A DNA stretch of 64,000 nt from Planococcus plakortidis (lineage in GTDB: Bacteria > Bacillota > Bacilli > Bacillales_A > Planococcaceae): assembly GCF_001687605.2 (NCBI RefSeq), contig NZ_CP016539.2, positions 3,130,501 to 3,194,500 of the forward strand, read 5' to 3'. The number at the start of each line of letters is the position of its first letter. Position 1 is the first letter of the stretch. The notes beneath the pieces are model-generated. The model was not told the DNA's origin and did no database searches. It worked only from the letters and a program-made list of their open reading frames with translations. Made by a program: the position numbers and the translations under genes. Below, in pieces: positions 33,480 through 42,239 of the stretch.

Positions 33480-33603
33480 TGTTACAGTCACCACCCGATT
33501 TTGATTATTGAATGAGCTCTCCCATTACGATCAAAAGCGGAAGAACCCGGTCTCCGTAAAACGCTTTACAATGGCTGACTTTCGTTGTCTGATAATAAGA
33601 ATT

Positions 33604-33632
33604 ATTATGCAATCATTTGCATTTTAAGTCAA
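33604..33632 (-). promoter_or_regulatory. proBA promoter
   Basis: TTGACT (33627-33632), 17-nt spacer, CATAAT (33604-33609) on the minus strand, about 125 nt ahead of proB. Confidence 0.75.
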
Positions 33633-33927
33633 CTATTAATTTCAAAAATACTTATAAAACAGTTTTTGAAACTTCATTACTTGCATATCATTGAATATTT
33701 ATTCAAAAGATGTGTTTCATTATAAACCATTTCGGTTCCGGAGATGGCAATTGCGCATTCTTCGCCAGCCAGAATTCCAGCTGGCAGCTGATCGCTTGCA
33801 ACTCGCCAATCACAAGTGGCAAGTGTAACATAACCAGAGGGTATTTCAAGTTCAGGGAGGGGATTTCGCCTTATGAAAGGGCTTTCATTTTGGATATAAA
33901 GTGGGTATAAAGTCATATTTAACAACC

Positions 33928-33960
33928 CACAAAAGCCCGCACCACAAGGGATGCAGGCAA
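33928..33960 (-). terminator. Weak terminator of the HAAS membrane gene
   Basis: Minus-strand GCCTGCA/TGCGGGC (one G-U pair) with a 10-nt loop, then TTTTGTGGG. Imperfect. Confidence 0.45.
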
Positions 33961-34015
33961 AATACGTACAAGTGTTGCTATTTCATTCTAAAGTACCACT
34001 GCCTTAAACGCCTTT

Positions 34016-35050
34016 TTATCCTAGGGGCGCTTCACTTTTTCCACTTTTAGCGGCTCGCCGGTATCCTTGGATGATATCGCTTAAAGCGCCGACAATCATG
34101 ATGATGAGGATACCCCCGAAAATCCAGGTAAGCGCAGTGGATCCGCCGAATGTATCGGTAAGGAACTGGCGAAACTCGGGGTTGAGCAATTTGGAGTTGG
34201 TGAAAATCAGGACGAACACGAGCACCGAAACCGTCTGCACTGCGGCATTGAACGTGGCCAGCCGATAATTCCAATAGCCTGCGCGCCATTGCCAAATGGC
34301 AAGCGACAGCTCCAGGACGATGACGAGTGCAATGAATGGCCAGTACGATACCAGCACCTCCTGATTGAATACCGCCATTTGGAAGCGCAAGCCTTCCCCA
34401 TCGTCAGTGTAGATACCAAGCACTTTATCGGCATTGAAATAGACCGTCGTCCAGATGACCATCCAGATCAAGCTGCCGAAAATCTGGCTTTTCGCCACTT
34501 TCGCTTCGACCGGTTCGAGCAGCGGCCCTTCCCCTCCCCATTCTTTCAAGTCATCAGGGGACCATTCTTCCATCATCAGCCCAAGCGGCGTCTCCACGCC
34601 TGATTTATCCGCCCAATCCATTACGGCAACGACGAGCGTGATCCAGAACAAGGTCTGCATGATGGTATTGAAGATCGCGCCGATGATGTTCCCGATTAAC
34701 GATCCGAGCACCGAAATCAAGGTTTCGTCCTCCCCGATCCCGGAAACGATGCCGACAATCGTCACGACAATGAGCGTAATCAGGACGGCCAACGGAATGA
34801 TCAGCCTCAGCAAGCGGACGTACAAGTCGAAATAGCGCGGGCCGATCAAATAACGCCGGACTTTCCCTTAATGCTCCGCCATGAGTGCCGGATGGCCGAA
34901 TTCCTCAAGGACGGCCCGTTCTTCGCTCTCGGTACTATGTTCCGTAAGCCTCTCCGACAATTTGCTTCTTAAGTCTTTTTCCGCTTCCTGCCGTTTGTCT
35001 TGCGGCAGCCGTTCGAGCACTGCCCGGATATACCGTTCACTTAGCTTCAT
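34016..35050 (-). pseudogene. HAAS-domain membrane protein gene with in-frame stop
   Basis: Two frames in the same phase form one gene interrupted by a single TAA at 34868-34870. The first 60 residues (MKLSERYIRAVLERLPQDK...VLEEFGHPALMAEH) are a HAAS domain; after the stop the same frame reads GKVRRYLIGPRYFDLYVRLL and continues with a 277-residue six-helix membrane part. Homologous proteins run straight through here (AxxYRGK-x-RYLIGPRYFDLY style), so TAA replaces a sense codon. AAAGGAG precedes the start. A TTG near 34849 could restart translation but lacks a clear ribosome site. The usual PadR regulator partner is absent. Confidence 0.8.
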
Positions 35051-35170
35051 AACCCCATCTCCTTTTGAGGCAGCTTTTTATTAGCTCTATCATGAAGGAT
35101 TTTTATGGAAAAAACAATATAATAAACAAATTATTCAGATATCTTTTTTTATTTGTATGCCACTTCCCCC

Positions 35171-35204
35171 GAAAAAAAACCGGCTGGCGAGCAGCCAGCC
35201 GGTT
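35171..35204 (-). terminator. Terminator of the lipoprotein gene
   Basis: Stem AACCGGCTGGC/GCCAGCCGGTT with loop TGCTC, then TTTTTT on the minus strand. Confidence 0.92.
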
Positions 35205-35235
35205 GTGTGTTTCTTCTATAGAAATCGTACAATAT

Positions 35236-35871
35236 TCACTTGAGCTCAATCGTAACCGTTTGTGCAGGGGCGAGCAGCTCTCCGTCCGCAGCGAACAGCT
35301 TGCTGGTGGTCAATTTGAGCTCTTGTGCCCCGTCTTCCACAATAAAGCCGACGTTCCCTGATTTCACTTCTCCCGGTTCCAAGCCTTCATTCAACGATTC
35401 CAAATAGACATCGTCTTCCCAAGTCTTCACTTCGCCGCTTTCTGTCTCTATCAATGCGACTGGCGCAAAATTCACTTCTTCGCTAGAAGCATTATTGATT
35501 TCAACAAAGAACTTCGCCAGTTCGAATTGCTGGTCGTGTGTATAGGAATGATAGAAGTCGATCAGGCTATAATCCGGCGTATACTGCAGCAGCTTCGCTT
35601 CATGGATGGTCAGTTCGATATCGCCGACCTGCACCTTCTGAGGCTTCATATTGGCCGCCAGCAGCTCCAATCCGCCTTTTGCATCATGCGCTTTTTGGCC
35701 TGGTTCCTGCAGCCGGCGGTCATCGCTCACTTGCGGGCTGAGGACATATTGATCCGTGTACCCGGGTGCTTCCGATAGAGCCGCCGCGTTTGCCGTCCCT
35801 TGCGCTGTCTCATCCTGGCAGCCCCACAACATTGCCAATGGGACAAGCAGCCATGCTAATCTCGCTTTCAT
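35236..35871 (-). CDS. Lipoprotein with DUF4352-like domain
   Basis: A 211-residue protein with a short signal and lipobox MLWGC, so anchored outside the membrane by lipid. The second half (VGDIELTIHEAKLLQYTPDY...FAKFFVEINNASSEEVNF, VSGNVGFIVEDGAQELKL style) resembles the immunoglobulin-like DUF4352 domains. Function unknown. It lies 22 nt downstream of the alkaline phosphatase gene on the same strand, so it may be part of the Pho-controlled unit. Confidence 0.75.
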   Translation of the reverse strand: MKARLAWLLVPLAMLWGCQDETAQGTANAAALSEAPGYTDQYVLSPQVSDDRRLQEPGQKAHDAKGGLELLAANMKPQKVQVGDIELTIHEAKLLQYTPDYSLIDFYHSYTHDQQFELAKFFVEINNASSEEVNFAPVALIETESGEVKTWEDDVYLESLNEGLEPGEVKSGNVGFIVEDGAQELKLTTSKLFAADGELLAPAQTVTIELK

Positions 35872-35893
35872 CCAATCCGCTCCTTGCTTTCGT

Positions 35894-37330
35894 TTATTGT
35901 TTATCGTCGATCGTTACGTCCGCGCCCATCAAGTCGAAGATGATGCCGGCATGATCCGTATTGTCCAGTTGCCCTGCAAATCTCTGGCTCGCTGGCCCGT
36001 AAGCATAGACCGGCACGTCTTCTCCCGTATGGCCGCCAGTCGTCCAGCCCGTGTGCGAACGCTTATCGAAAATGCGCTCGATGGCGTTGTCGATGTCCAA
36101 GTATTCGCCTTCGTCAGCCGCTTTCTTCACGGAATCGATTTCTTCATCAGTCAAGTCCAAGTCGATATAGCGTTCCAAGGTTTCTTCTACGCCGGCGCCT
36201 TCTGCAATCTCAGAAGCCATGAAATCCGGTGTGCGCTGTGCCGCGAGGATTGGCTCCGCGAACCAATTATAGATGCCGTCTGCGCCGATCGAGAAACCGC
36301 CTGTCGAGTGGTCGGCTGTCGCCACAACCAATGTGTTTTCATCTTGCTTGGCGAATTCGATTGCCGCCTGGAATGCACGGTCGTAATCCTCCATCTCGCT
36401 CATCGCCGCGACGATATCGTTGTCATGGCCTGCCCAGTCGACTTGGCTCCCTTCGACCATCAAGAAAAACCCGTCCTCGTCCTGTTCCAAGCGGTCGATC
36501 GCTGAACGCGTCATGTCTTCAAGAGACGGCACGCTGTCTTCGCGGTCGATCATTTTCGGCAAGCCGCCTTCTGCGAACAGCCCGAGCACTTGCCCATCGT
36601 CATTTGCGAGCAGCTCTTCTTTCGATGTTACATAGCCATAGCCGGACTCCTGGAATTCCTCCGTCAAATCACGGTCTGTGCGGTCGAATAGTTTGGTGCC
36701 TCCGCCGAGCAAGACGTCGATTTTATGTTCCCCGTCTATGCGCTCGTCGAAATAATCATCGGCAATGGCGTTCATATTGCGGCGGCTGATATCGTGTGCG
36801 CCAAATGAGGCCGGCGTCGCATGGGTGATTTCGGAACTTGCCACAAGCCCGGTCGCTTTGCCTTGTTCTTTCGCCGCTTCCAGGACGGTTTTCACTTCCG
36901 ATTCATCGTTATCCACGGAAATTGCGTTGTTATAGGTTTTGATGCCCGCTGCCATGGCTGTCGCAGCGGCAGCCGAATCAGTGACGTTTTGATGTGCATC
37001 TTCCGGATAGGTCATCTGCTGTCCGACCAAATAGGAATCGAACGACATTTCATCCGCGAAACGCGCAGATGGATCGTCCTGTAAATAGCGGTAAGCCGAT
37101 GTATAGGATGTACCGACACCGTCACCGATGAGGAAAATGACGTTTTTCGGTGCATTCTTGTCTTTTCCGTTTCTTTTCCCTTTGCCTTTCCCAGGGTTTT
37201 TGTGCTCCTTATGTACTTCGGCCTTGCCATTTCCGTGCGCTTCAGCTGGTGTGGAGGCAGTAAAGCTCGTCACGGCGACCGCTGCCGCCACGGCAGCTGG
37301 AACAAGTTTCTTCATTGATTTTCGGATCAT
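35894..37330 (-). CDS. Secreted alkaline phosphatase, PhoA family
   Basis: A 478-residue exported phosphomonoesterase. Signal peptide (KLVPAAVAAAVAVTSFTASTPAEA), then a Lys/Gly-rich spacer, then the metal-site blocks NVIFLIGDGVG, the nucleophile Ser in VTDSAAAATAMAAG, ITHATPASFGAHD, VEGSQVDWAGHDND and TADHSTGGFSIG. GAGGAGG lies 9 nt before the ATG. A four-repeat PhoP box lies upstream, so it should be induced by phosphate starvation. Confidence 0.95.
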   Translation of the reverse strand: MIRKSMKKLVPAAVAAAVAVTSFTASTPAEAHGNGKAEVHKEHKNPGKGKGKRNGKDKNAPKNVIFLIGDGVGTSYTSAYRYLQDDPSARFADEMSFDSYLVGQQMTYPEDAHQNVTDSAAAATAMAAGIKTYNNAISVDNDESEVKTVLEAAKEQGKATGLVASSEITHATPASFGAHDISRRNMNAIADDYFDERIDGEHKIDVLLGGGTKLFDRTDRDLTEEFQESGYGYVTSKEELLANDDGQVLGLFAEGGLPKMIDREDSVPSLEDMTRSAIDRLEQDEDGFFLMVEGSQVDWAGHDNDIVAAMSEMEDYDRAFQAAIEFAKQDENTLVVATADHSTGGFSIGADGIYNWFAEPILAAQRTPDFMASEIAEGAGVEETLERYIDLDLTDEEIDSVKKAADEGEYLDIDNAIERIFDKRSHTGWTTGGHTGEDVPVYAYGPASQRFAGQLDNTDHAGIIFDLMGADVTIDDKQ

Positions 37331-37379
37331 CTGTCATTCCTCCTCGTGTTTGTTGACCATCGCCAGTGTATCGAAGAAA

Positions 37380-37418
37380 TATTAAGGGATTGTTGAGGGC
37401 GTGTATGGAATTTGTTAA
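37380..37418 (-). promoter_or_regulatory. PhoP box of the alkaline phosphatase promoter
   Basis: Minus-strand hexamers TTAACA, CATACA, TCAACA, TTAATA, each separated by exactly 5 nt, fit the TT(A/C/T)A(C/T)A direct repeats bound by phosphorylated PhoP. A TACACT -10-like hexamer follows about 14 nt downstream. Confidence 0.85.
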
Positions 37419-37426
37419 AGCGATCC

Positions 37427-37442
37427 TATTTCCCGGGAAATA
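37427..37442. repeat. 16-bp perfect palindrome, copy 2
   Basis: TATTTCCCGGGAAATA, identical to 1591-1606. It lies just upstream of the Pho box and directly at the right end of the repeat element 37443-37660, in the place where other loci have a terminator copy. Confidence 0.6.
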
Positions 37443-37667
37443 ATTTTTCATCGTTTGTGTTTTCCGAAGCTTACCGCTCGCTTTCCGTGGGCTCGCGCCC
37501 AAGCCTCCTCAGTCGCTTCGCGCCTTGCGGGGTCTCGGTCGTCTCGCTGATCCACAGGAGTCGAGCGGACGCTTCTACAAACACTTAGAAATCTTACTTT
37601 TCGTTTCTTGTCATAGAAGCCTATATTTTTTGCGAATATAGAATACAAATCTATTCTTCAACAATAC
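37443..37667 (-). repeat. Palindromic MITE-like repeat, locus 3
   Basis: Minus-strand orientation. Left end TGTATTGTTGAAGAATAGAT matches the left end of locus 2 (AGAGTGTTGAAGAAGTCTAT); the core is about 95% identical to the core at 3499-3620. It begins right after the terminator of the RND gene and ends at the palindrome 37427-37442. Confidence 0.7.
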
Positions 37668-37702
37668 AAACAACCGGCCTCCATTAAGGAAGCCGGTTGT
37701 GT
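37668..37702 (-). terminator. Terminator of the RND exporter gene
   Basis: Minus-strand AACCGGC-TTCC-TTAAT-GGA-GGCCGGTT followed by GTTTG. Confidence 0.75.
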
Positions 37703-37707
37703 GCCAA

Positions 37708-40700
37708 TCAGTCTTCGCGATCGACGAGCGATTTGTTTTTCTGGAATTTACGGAGTATTTCATAGACGACCGGCACGACTACCAGTGTCAGCAAGGTCGA
37801 AGACAATAAGCCGCCAATGACGGTAATTGCCAAGTCTTGCGAGACAAGGCCGCCGCCTCCGCTTGAGACGGCCATTGGAATCATCGCCCCGATTGTCGCA
37901 ATGGCTGTCATCAGGATCGGGCGCAGACGCGTCGCTCCCGCTTCAAGCAAGGCTTCGCGCACCGTCATGCCTTCGCGTTCCATATGGATGACGCGGTCGA
38001 CCAGGACGATGGCGTTCGTCACCACGATCCCGATGAGCATGAGCAGCCCCATCATGACCGAGACGGAAATCGTCTGGCCGGTCAAGTATAGCCCGGCGAA
38101 TGCGCCGATGACCGCAAATGGCAGCGAGAACAGGATGGCAAATGGCGCAAGGCCGCCGCCGAATGTCACGACGAGGATAAAGTAGACAATGGCGATTGCC
38201 GCCGCCATCGCTAGGCCAAGCTGTGTGAAGGTTTCATTGATATCCGCCGTCACGCCGCCGGTTTCCACCGTCACGCCTGAAGGCAAGTCCAGTTCATCCA
38301 CATTTTCCTGTACTGCGGCGCTTGGCGCAGACACATCATTGCCCGTTACCGTGCCGGAAACGGTCGCATAATAAGCGCCTTCCGAGCGGCTCAAAGTATT
38401 CAAGGTGGTGCCTTCTTCAACTTCGACCAACTCGCCGACGGTCATCATGGTGCCTGCAGCGGTCGGCACCGGCGTCTCGAGAAGCTCTTCAAAAGTTGCC
38501 GCAGCTTGCTGGGCTTCGCGCTGGACGATGACTTCGAGTTCGCCGCCGTCCGTGTTGACGGTCGTCAGCACTTCATTCTGGCCCCCGCCGGACAATGCCA
38601 TCGCGACTTGTCCTGCCGTCAGGCCGTATTGAAGGATTTCCTGCTGTTCGATGCGCAAAGTATGTTCCACGTAAGGATCTTCCGCATCGGAAGTCACTTC
38701 TTCCAAGCCGTCGACGTCAGTCATCGCACCCTCGACTTGCGCTACGGTATCCATCAAGTCATCAAGGTCTTCACTATACAAGGTATAGGCGATTTCACTT
38801 GATGCCATCATGCCGCCGCCCATCATATCCTGTTCGCCCCACTCGCCGGAATGGTCAAGCCCTTCAAGATAATCCGTGACTTCCGTGCGGGCTTCTTCGA
38901 ATTCATCGACTGAAATCGCATCATCAAAGATCAAATACAACAATGCACCGTCTCCGCCGCCCATCATCACCTGGGCCATATCGGCGTTGGCCGAGTCATT
39001 GATCGATAATTGAAGAACGTCGATGTCTTCGCGTTCAAGCAAGTCCTGCTCGACCGCTTCGATGTTGTCGACGGTCTCTTCCTGCAGCTCCCCGGCAGAA
39101 GGAGAATAGGTGATATACATCATTTTCTCGGTTTGCGAGCCGAGGAATGAGAAGCCGATCAATGGCGTGAGCGCCAAGGACCCGCCGAGCAGCACTACCG
39201 CAATGATCGAAGTGAGCCATTTATGGTTCAAGGCTTTTTCCAGGAATGAACGGAACCAAAGCGCCAATTTCCCGGTTTCTTGATGCTTCGAAGCCGTTTT
39301 CTCGCCGTACAGCTTCTTCTTGAAGAAACTATGCGACATCGCAGGCACGATGCTCACCGCCACTGCAAGGGAGGCAAGCAACGCAAACGACATCGTGAGG
39401 GCGAACGGCAAGAACAATTCGCCGACCATTCCGCCGACAAACACCAGTGGCGCAAAGACCGCGATCGTCACAAGCGTCGAAGACAAAATCGGCTTGAACA
39501 TTTCGATCGTCGCCGACTGGATCAATTTACGGCCGGATAATTTCTCTTCTTTTAAATGCATGCGCCGGTAAATATTCTCGACAACGACAATCGAGTCATC
39601 GATGACCCGGCCGATCGATACGGTAATGGCACCGAGCGTCATGATGTTCAAGGTGATATCGAGCCAGTTCAACAGGAGCAATGCCACGAAAATGGACACC
39701 GGAATCGACACGATCGCAATGAGCGTCGAGCGGAAATCACGCAAGAACACCAAGATGATCAACACGGCAATCAATCCGCCGAACAAGGCTTTTTCCACCA
39801 TCGCGAAGACCGATTCCTCGATCGGCTCGCCTTGGTCCAGCGTAATGTCGACGATCAAGCCGTCCACTTCGCTTTCGAAATCCGCCATCAAGTCCTTTAC
39901 TTCATTGACGACGGTAACTGTATTCGCTTCCTGGCCCTTAACGATCTGGATTGCTATCGCATCTTCGCCGTTGGTCCGGGAAATCGACTGCACTTTCCCG
40001 ACGAGTTCCACGTCGGCCAGTTCAGACAAAGCGACAAACGGTTCCGGATTGTCTTCAGAAGGCGTCACCGGAATCAATAATTCCCTGAACTCTTCAATGG
40101 AAGCAACCGATCCATCGATATAGACCGCTTCTTCGCCTTCCTCGAATTCACGAAGGCCGAGCGACAGCGCAATATTGCTCGCTTCAATCATCTGCTGGAT
40201 GTCTTCTTCCGTGACATCACGGGCGGCCATCGCTTCCTCGTTATAGGTCAGTTGAATTTCTTCGACATGCTGTCCGGTGACAGTGGCCGAAGCGACGCCA
40301 TCGATTTTCTCGATTTCCGGCAAAATGGTCTTCTGGACACGATCGGTCAATTCGACGATCGATTCCGTGTCACTGCTGACGGACAGCGCGACGACCGGGA
40401 ACATATTGAGGCCGATCGACATGATCGACGGCGTCTCCACTTCCTCCGGCAAGCTCACGCCATCGATGGCGGATTCAAGTTCCCGCTTTTTCTCATCCAT
40501 ATCGACACCGTAATCGTATTCGATCTGGATCTGGGAAACATTCGAGGAGGAATTCGAATAAACCGCTTTGACATCCTCCAGGCTTTCCACTGCCTGTTCG
40601 ACAGGTATCGAAACCTCTTCCATCACCTGCTCAGGCGCAGCGCCCGGGTAGACCCCCGAGACGATCAAATAAGGAATCGAAATATCAGGAATCGACTCCA

Positions 40701-40803
40701 TCTTCATTTGGGTTGTTGAATAAATGCCGGCAAAGGTTACAATTAAAGTCAACAGCCACACAGCAAATTTGTTTTTCAGAACAAAACGCACTAATCCTTG
40801 CAC
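37708..40803 (-). CDS. RND-family multidrug or surfactant exporter (SwrC/AcrB-like)
   Basis: A 1031-residue resistance-nodulation-division permease with the duplicated layout of one helix, a large extracytoplasmic domain and five helices, twice. The proton-relay aspartates lie in GRVIDDSIVVVENIYRRMHL; SIPVEQAVES and PGAAPEQVMEEVS lie in the porter domain. It resembles SwrC (YerP) of B. subtilis, which exports surfactin and other lipophilic compounds. The start is GTG at 40803 with GGAAG upstream. The divergent tetR gene at 40902 probably controls it. Confidence 0.93.
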   Translation of the reverse strand: MQGLVRFVLKNKFAVWLLTLIVTFAGIYSTTQMKMESIPDISIPYLIVSGVYPGAAPEQVMEEVSIPVEQAVESLEDVKAVYSNSSSNVSQIQIEYDYGVDMDEKKRELESAIDGVSLPEEVETPSIMSIGLNMFPVVALSVSSDTESIVELTDRVQKTILPEIEKIDGVASATVTGQHVEEIQLTYNEEAMAARDVTEEDIQQMIEASNIALSLGLREFEEGEEAVYIDGSVASIEEFRELLIPVTPSEDNPEPFVALSELADVELVGKVQSISRTNGEDAIAIQIVKGQEANTVTVVNEVKDLMADFESEVDGLIVDITLDQGEPIEESVFAMVEKALFGGLIAVLIILVFLRDFRSTLIAIVSIPVSIFVALLLLNWLDITLNIMTLGAITVSIGRVIDDSIVVVENIYRRMHLKEEKLSGRKLIQSATIEMFKPILSSTLVTIAVFAPLVFVGGMVGELFLPFALTMSFALLASLAVAVSIVPAMSHSFFKKKLYGEKTASKHQETGKLALWFRSFLEKALNHKWLTSIIAVVLLGGSLALTPLIGFSFLGSQTEKMMYITYSPSAGELQEETVDNIEAVEQDLLEREDIDVLQLSINDSANADMAQVMMGGGDGALLYLIFDDAISVDEFEEARTEVTDYLEGLDHSGEWGEQDMMGGGMMASSEIAYTLYSEDLDDLMDTVAQVEGAMTDVDGLEEVTSDAEDPYVEHTLRIEQQEILQYGLTAGQVAMALSGGGQNEVLTTVNTDGGELEVIVQREAQQAAATFEELLETPVPTAAGTMMTVGELVEVEEGTTLNTLSRSEGAYYATVSGTVTGNDVSAPSAAVQENVDELDLPSGVTVETGGVTADINETFTQLGLAMAAAIAIVYFILVVTFGGGLAPFAILFSLPFAVIGAFAGLYLTGQTISVSVMMGLLMLIGIVVTNAIVLVDRVIHMEREGMTVREALLEAGATRLRPILMTAIATIGAMIPMAVSSGGGGLVSQDLAITVIGGLLSSTLLTLVVVPVVYEILRKFQKNKSLVDRED

Positions 40804-40844
40804 ACTACTTCTTCCTTTCTTTGACGAAATCCATTTACTATTCC

Positions 40845-40873
40845 ATACTAATGACCAAGTGGTCAAGCGTCAA
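40845..40873 (-). promoter_or_regulatory. RND promoter with TetR operator in the spacer
   Basis: Minus-strand TTGACG (40868-40873), 17 nt, TAGTAT (40845-40850). The spacer is filled by TGACCAAGTGGTCA (40852-40865), a palindrome with a 2-nt centre. A repressor bound there would exclude RNA polymerase. The adjacent tetR product is the likely ligand. Confidence 0.82.
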
Positions 40874-40901
40874 ATAAGCGATACGAAAAGAGGAAACAAA
40901 T

Positions 40902-41753
40902 ATGTCAAAAAAGCAACAGATTCTGGAATCTGCACTTCAACTATTTGCCGAAAAAGGTATTGAATCGACGTCAGTCCAGCATATCACTCAAGCGACAGGC
41001 ATCTCGAAAGGCGCATTCTATCTGTCTTTCCCTTCCAAAGAGTCCTTGATCAAGGAAATCATCGATTCATTCATGAAAGGTTTTGTGGCAGATATTGACC
41101 GTGTAGTCAACAGCTCTAAAACACCTGATGATAAACTGCGCCTCTATTTCCTGGCTCACCTGGCTTTGCTCGAGAAGCATGCAGATTTTGCCAAAATCTA
41201 TGCGCGTGAACCGATGCACGCCTTAAACGAGGAAATTTTGGAGAAGCTCATCCATTACGACGCGTGGATCGATCGTTCGCTGCTGTCGTTATTGAACGAA
41301 TTATACGGGGAACAGCTTCAAGGGCGGCGCTATGATTTACTCGTATCCATCAAAGGCTTCGTCCGCATTTATTCGCAGCTCGTCCTGTTCCATCCGTACC
41401 CGCACGATATCGAAAAGATTGCAGAGCTCCTCGTGGAAAAGACCAATGTTTTGGCCATCCATTCCACTGCGGCTTACTTGACGGAGGAAATGGTCGAATT
41501 GCCGATGCCTGGCCCGGAAGAAGTGACCACCGCAGAAAAATTACTGTCGGTGATCGAAGAATTACTGGAAGACGAGCGGCATCCACCGCTCATTGCCGAG
41601 TCGATTGCGCTGCTCGCCGAGGAACTGAAAACGGAAACGCCAAGACGGGCCATCCTCCAAGGCTTGCAGGCCAATCTCTACGACTACGCCCCCGCCAAAT
41701 GGCTATCTTATTTACTGAAGAAATACGAACAGAAAAAAAGCCCAGACAATTGA
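40902..41753 (+). CDS. TetR/AcrR-family repressor of the RND exporter
   Basis: A 283-residue regulator, long for the family (usually ~200). The N-terminal helix-turn-helix is ILESALQLFAEKGIESTSVQHITQATGISKGAFYLSFPSKESLI; the rest is an effector-binding helical domain with a C-terminal extension. AGAGG precedes the ATG. It is divergent from the exporter, with a palindromic operator between. The final codons (SPDN, stop) lie inside the left terminator copy at 41733-41766. Confidence 0.9.
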   Translation: MSKKQQILESALQLFAEKGIESTSVQHITQATGISKGAFYLSFPSKESLIKEIIDSFMKGFVADIDRVVNSSKTPDDKLRLYFLAHLALLEKHADFAKIYAREPMHALNEEILEKLIHYDAWIDRSLLSLLNELYGEQLQGRRYDLLVSIKGFVRIYSQLVLFHPYPHDIEKIAELLVEKTNVLAIHSTAAYLTEEMVELPMPGPEEVTTAEKLLSVIEELLEDERHPPLIAESIALLAEELKTETPRRAILQGLQANLYDYAPAKWLSYLLKKYEQKKSPDN

Positions 41754-41766
41754 TGTCCGGGCTTTT
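41733..41766 (+). terminator. tetR terminator, left copy flanking a repeat
   Basis: AAAAAGCCCAGACA-ATTG-ATGTCCGGGCTTTTT: overlaps the tetR stop codon. It is repeated at 42193-42228 with an A-to-G change at one stem position. Confidence 0.85.
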
Positions 41767-42193
41767 TCAGAGTGTTGAAGAAGTCTATAATCTTCAATAA
41801 ATGAAAAGAGTGTGAAGCTATTCCACAATTAAAAAACAACGAATTATCTCAGTATTTGGAGAAGCGTTCGCTCGTAAAACCTTCTGCTCAATAATGCTGC
41901 GCATTACTTCGCAAAGGTAAGATCTCACGTAGTTCGACCTTATCTTTCCTGCGGGAGCAGCGAAGCGACGGGTTTGAGAGACCCCGCAGGCAATGAATGA
42001 GCGAAGCTTCGCTGAGCACATTCATTTGCGACGCATCTGCTTGCAATGTTTTTTGCGATGCATTTGCTTGCAAATGTGAGAGCAGATGTGGGAGCACAAG
42101 GGTTTTCGATAGCGGCTGAGGAGGCTCGATTCCCGCCCGCGGAGTCGTGCGATAAGCTTCGGAAAATACGACTTTTAACTTTCTCGACAGCCT
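41767..42193 (+). repeat. Palindromic MITE-like repeat, locus 2
   Basis: A 427-nt non-coding element between two copies of one terminator. Ends: CAGAGTGTTGAAGAAG and, inverted, CAGGCTGTCGAGAAAG, an imperfect terminal inverted repeat (11 of 16). The left part AGTATTTGGAGAAGCGTTCGCTCG-like and the right part GATAAGCTTCGGAAAATACGA match locus 1. The middle is expanded by short repeats built on ATTTGC and GCGAAGC motifs. Confidence 0.7.
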
Positions 42194-42228
42194 GAAAAAG
42201 CCCGGACAATTGATGTCCGGGCTTTTTA
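42193..42228 (-). terminator. ilvE terminator, right copy
   Basis: AAAAAGCCCGGACA-ATTG-ATGTCCGGGCTTTTT, perfect stem. It ends the ilvE gene that stops at 42240. Confidence 0.88.
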
Positions 42229-42239
42229 TAGGCATTGAT

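Larger units (their letters stand above)
33480..34015. other. Intergenic region with proB promoter and a weak terminator
   Basis: 536 nt without a supported gene. It holds the proB promoter (33604-33632), about 100 nt of proB leader with small hairpins but no terminator or T-box, and a weak terminator for the next gene (33928-33960). An 82-codon frame at 33677-33925 has neither a ribosome site nor recognisable similarity. Confidence 0.45.

Noticed and set aside
33480-33600. T-box leader before proBA
   Set aside because: No T-box core, specifier domain or terminator is present in the ~100-nt leader.
33677-33925. 82-codon frame upstream of proB on the minus strand
   Set aside because: It would start at a TTG with no ribosome site and no similarity was recognised; most likely chance.
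41767-42193. CRISPR array from repeated ATTTGC and GCGAAGC motifs
   Set aside because: Repeats are short, irregular and lack constant spacer length; they are internal to the palindromic element.
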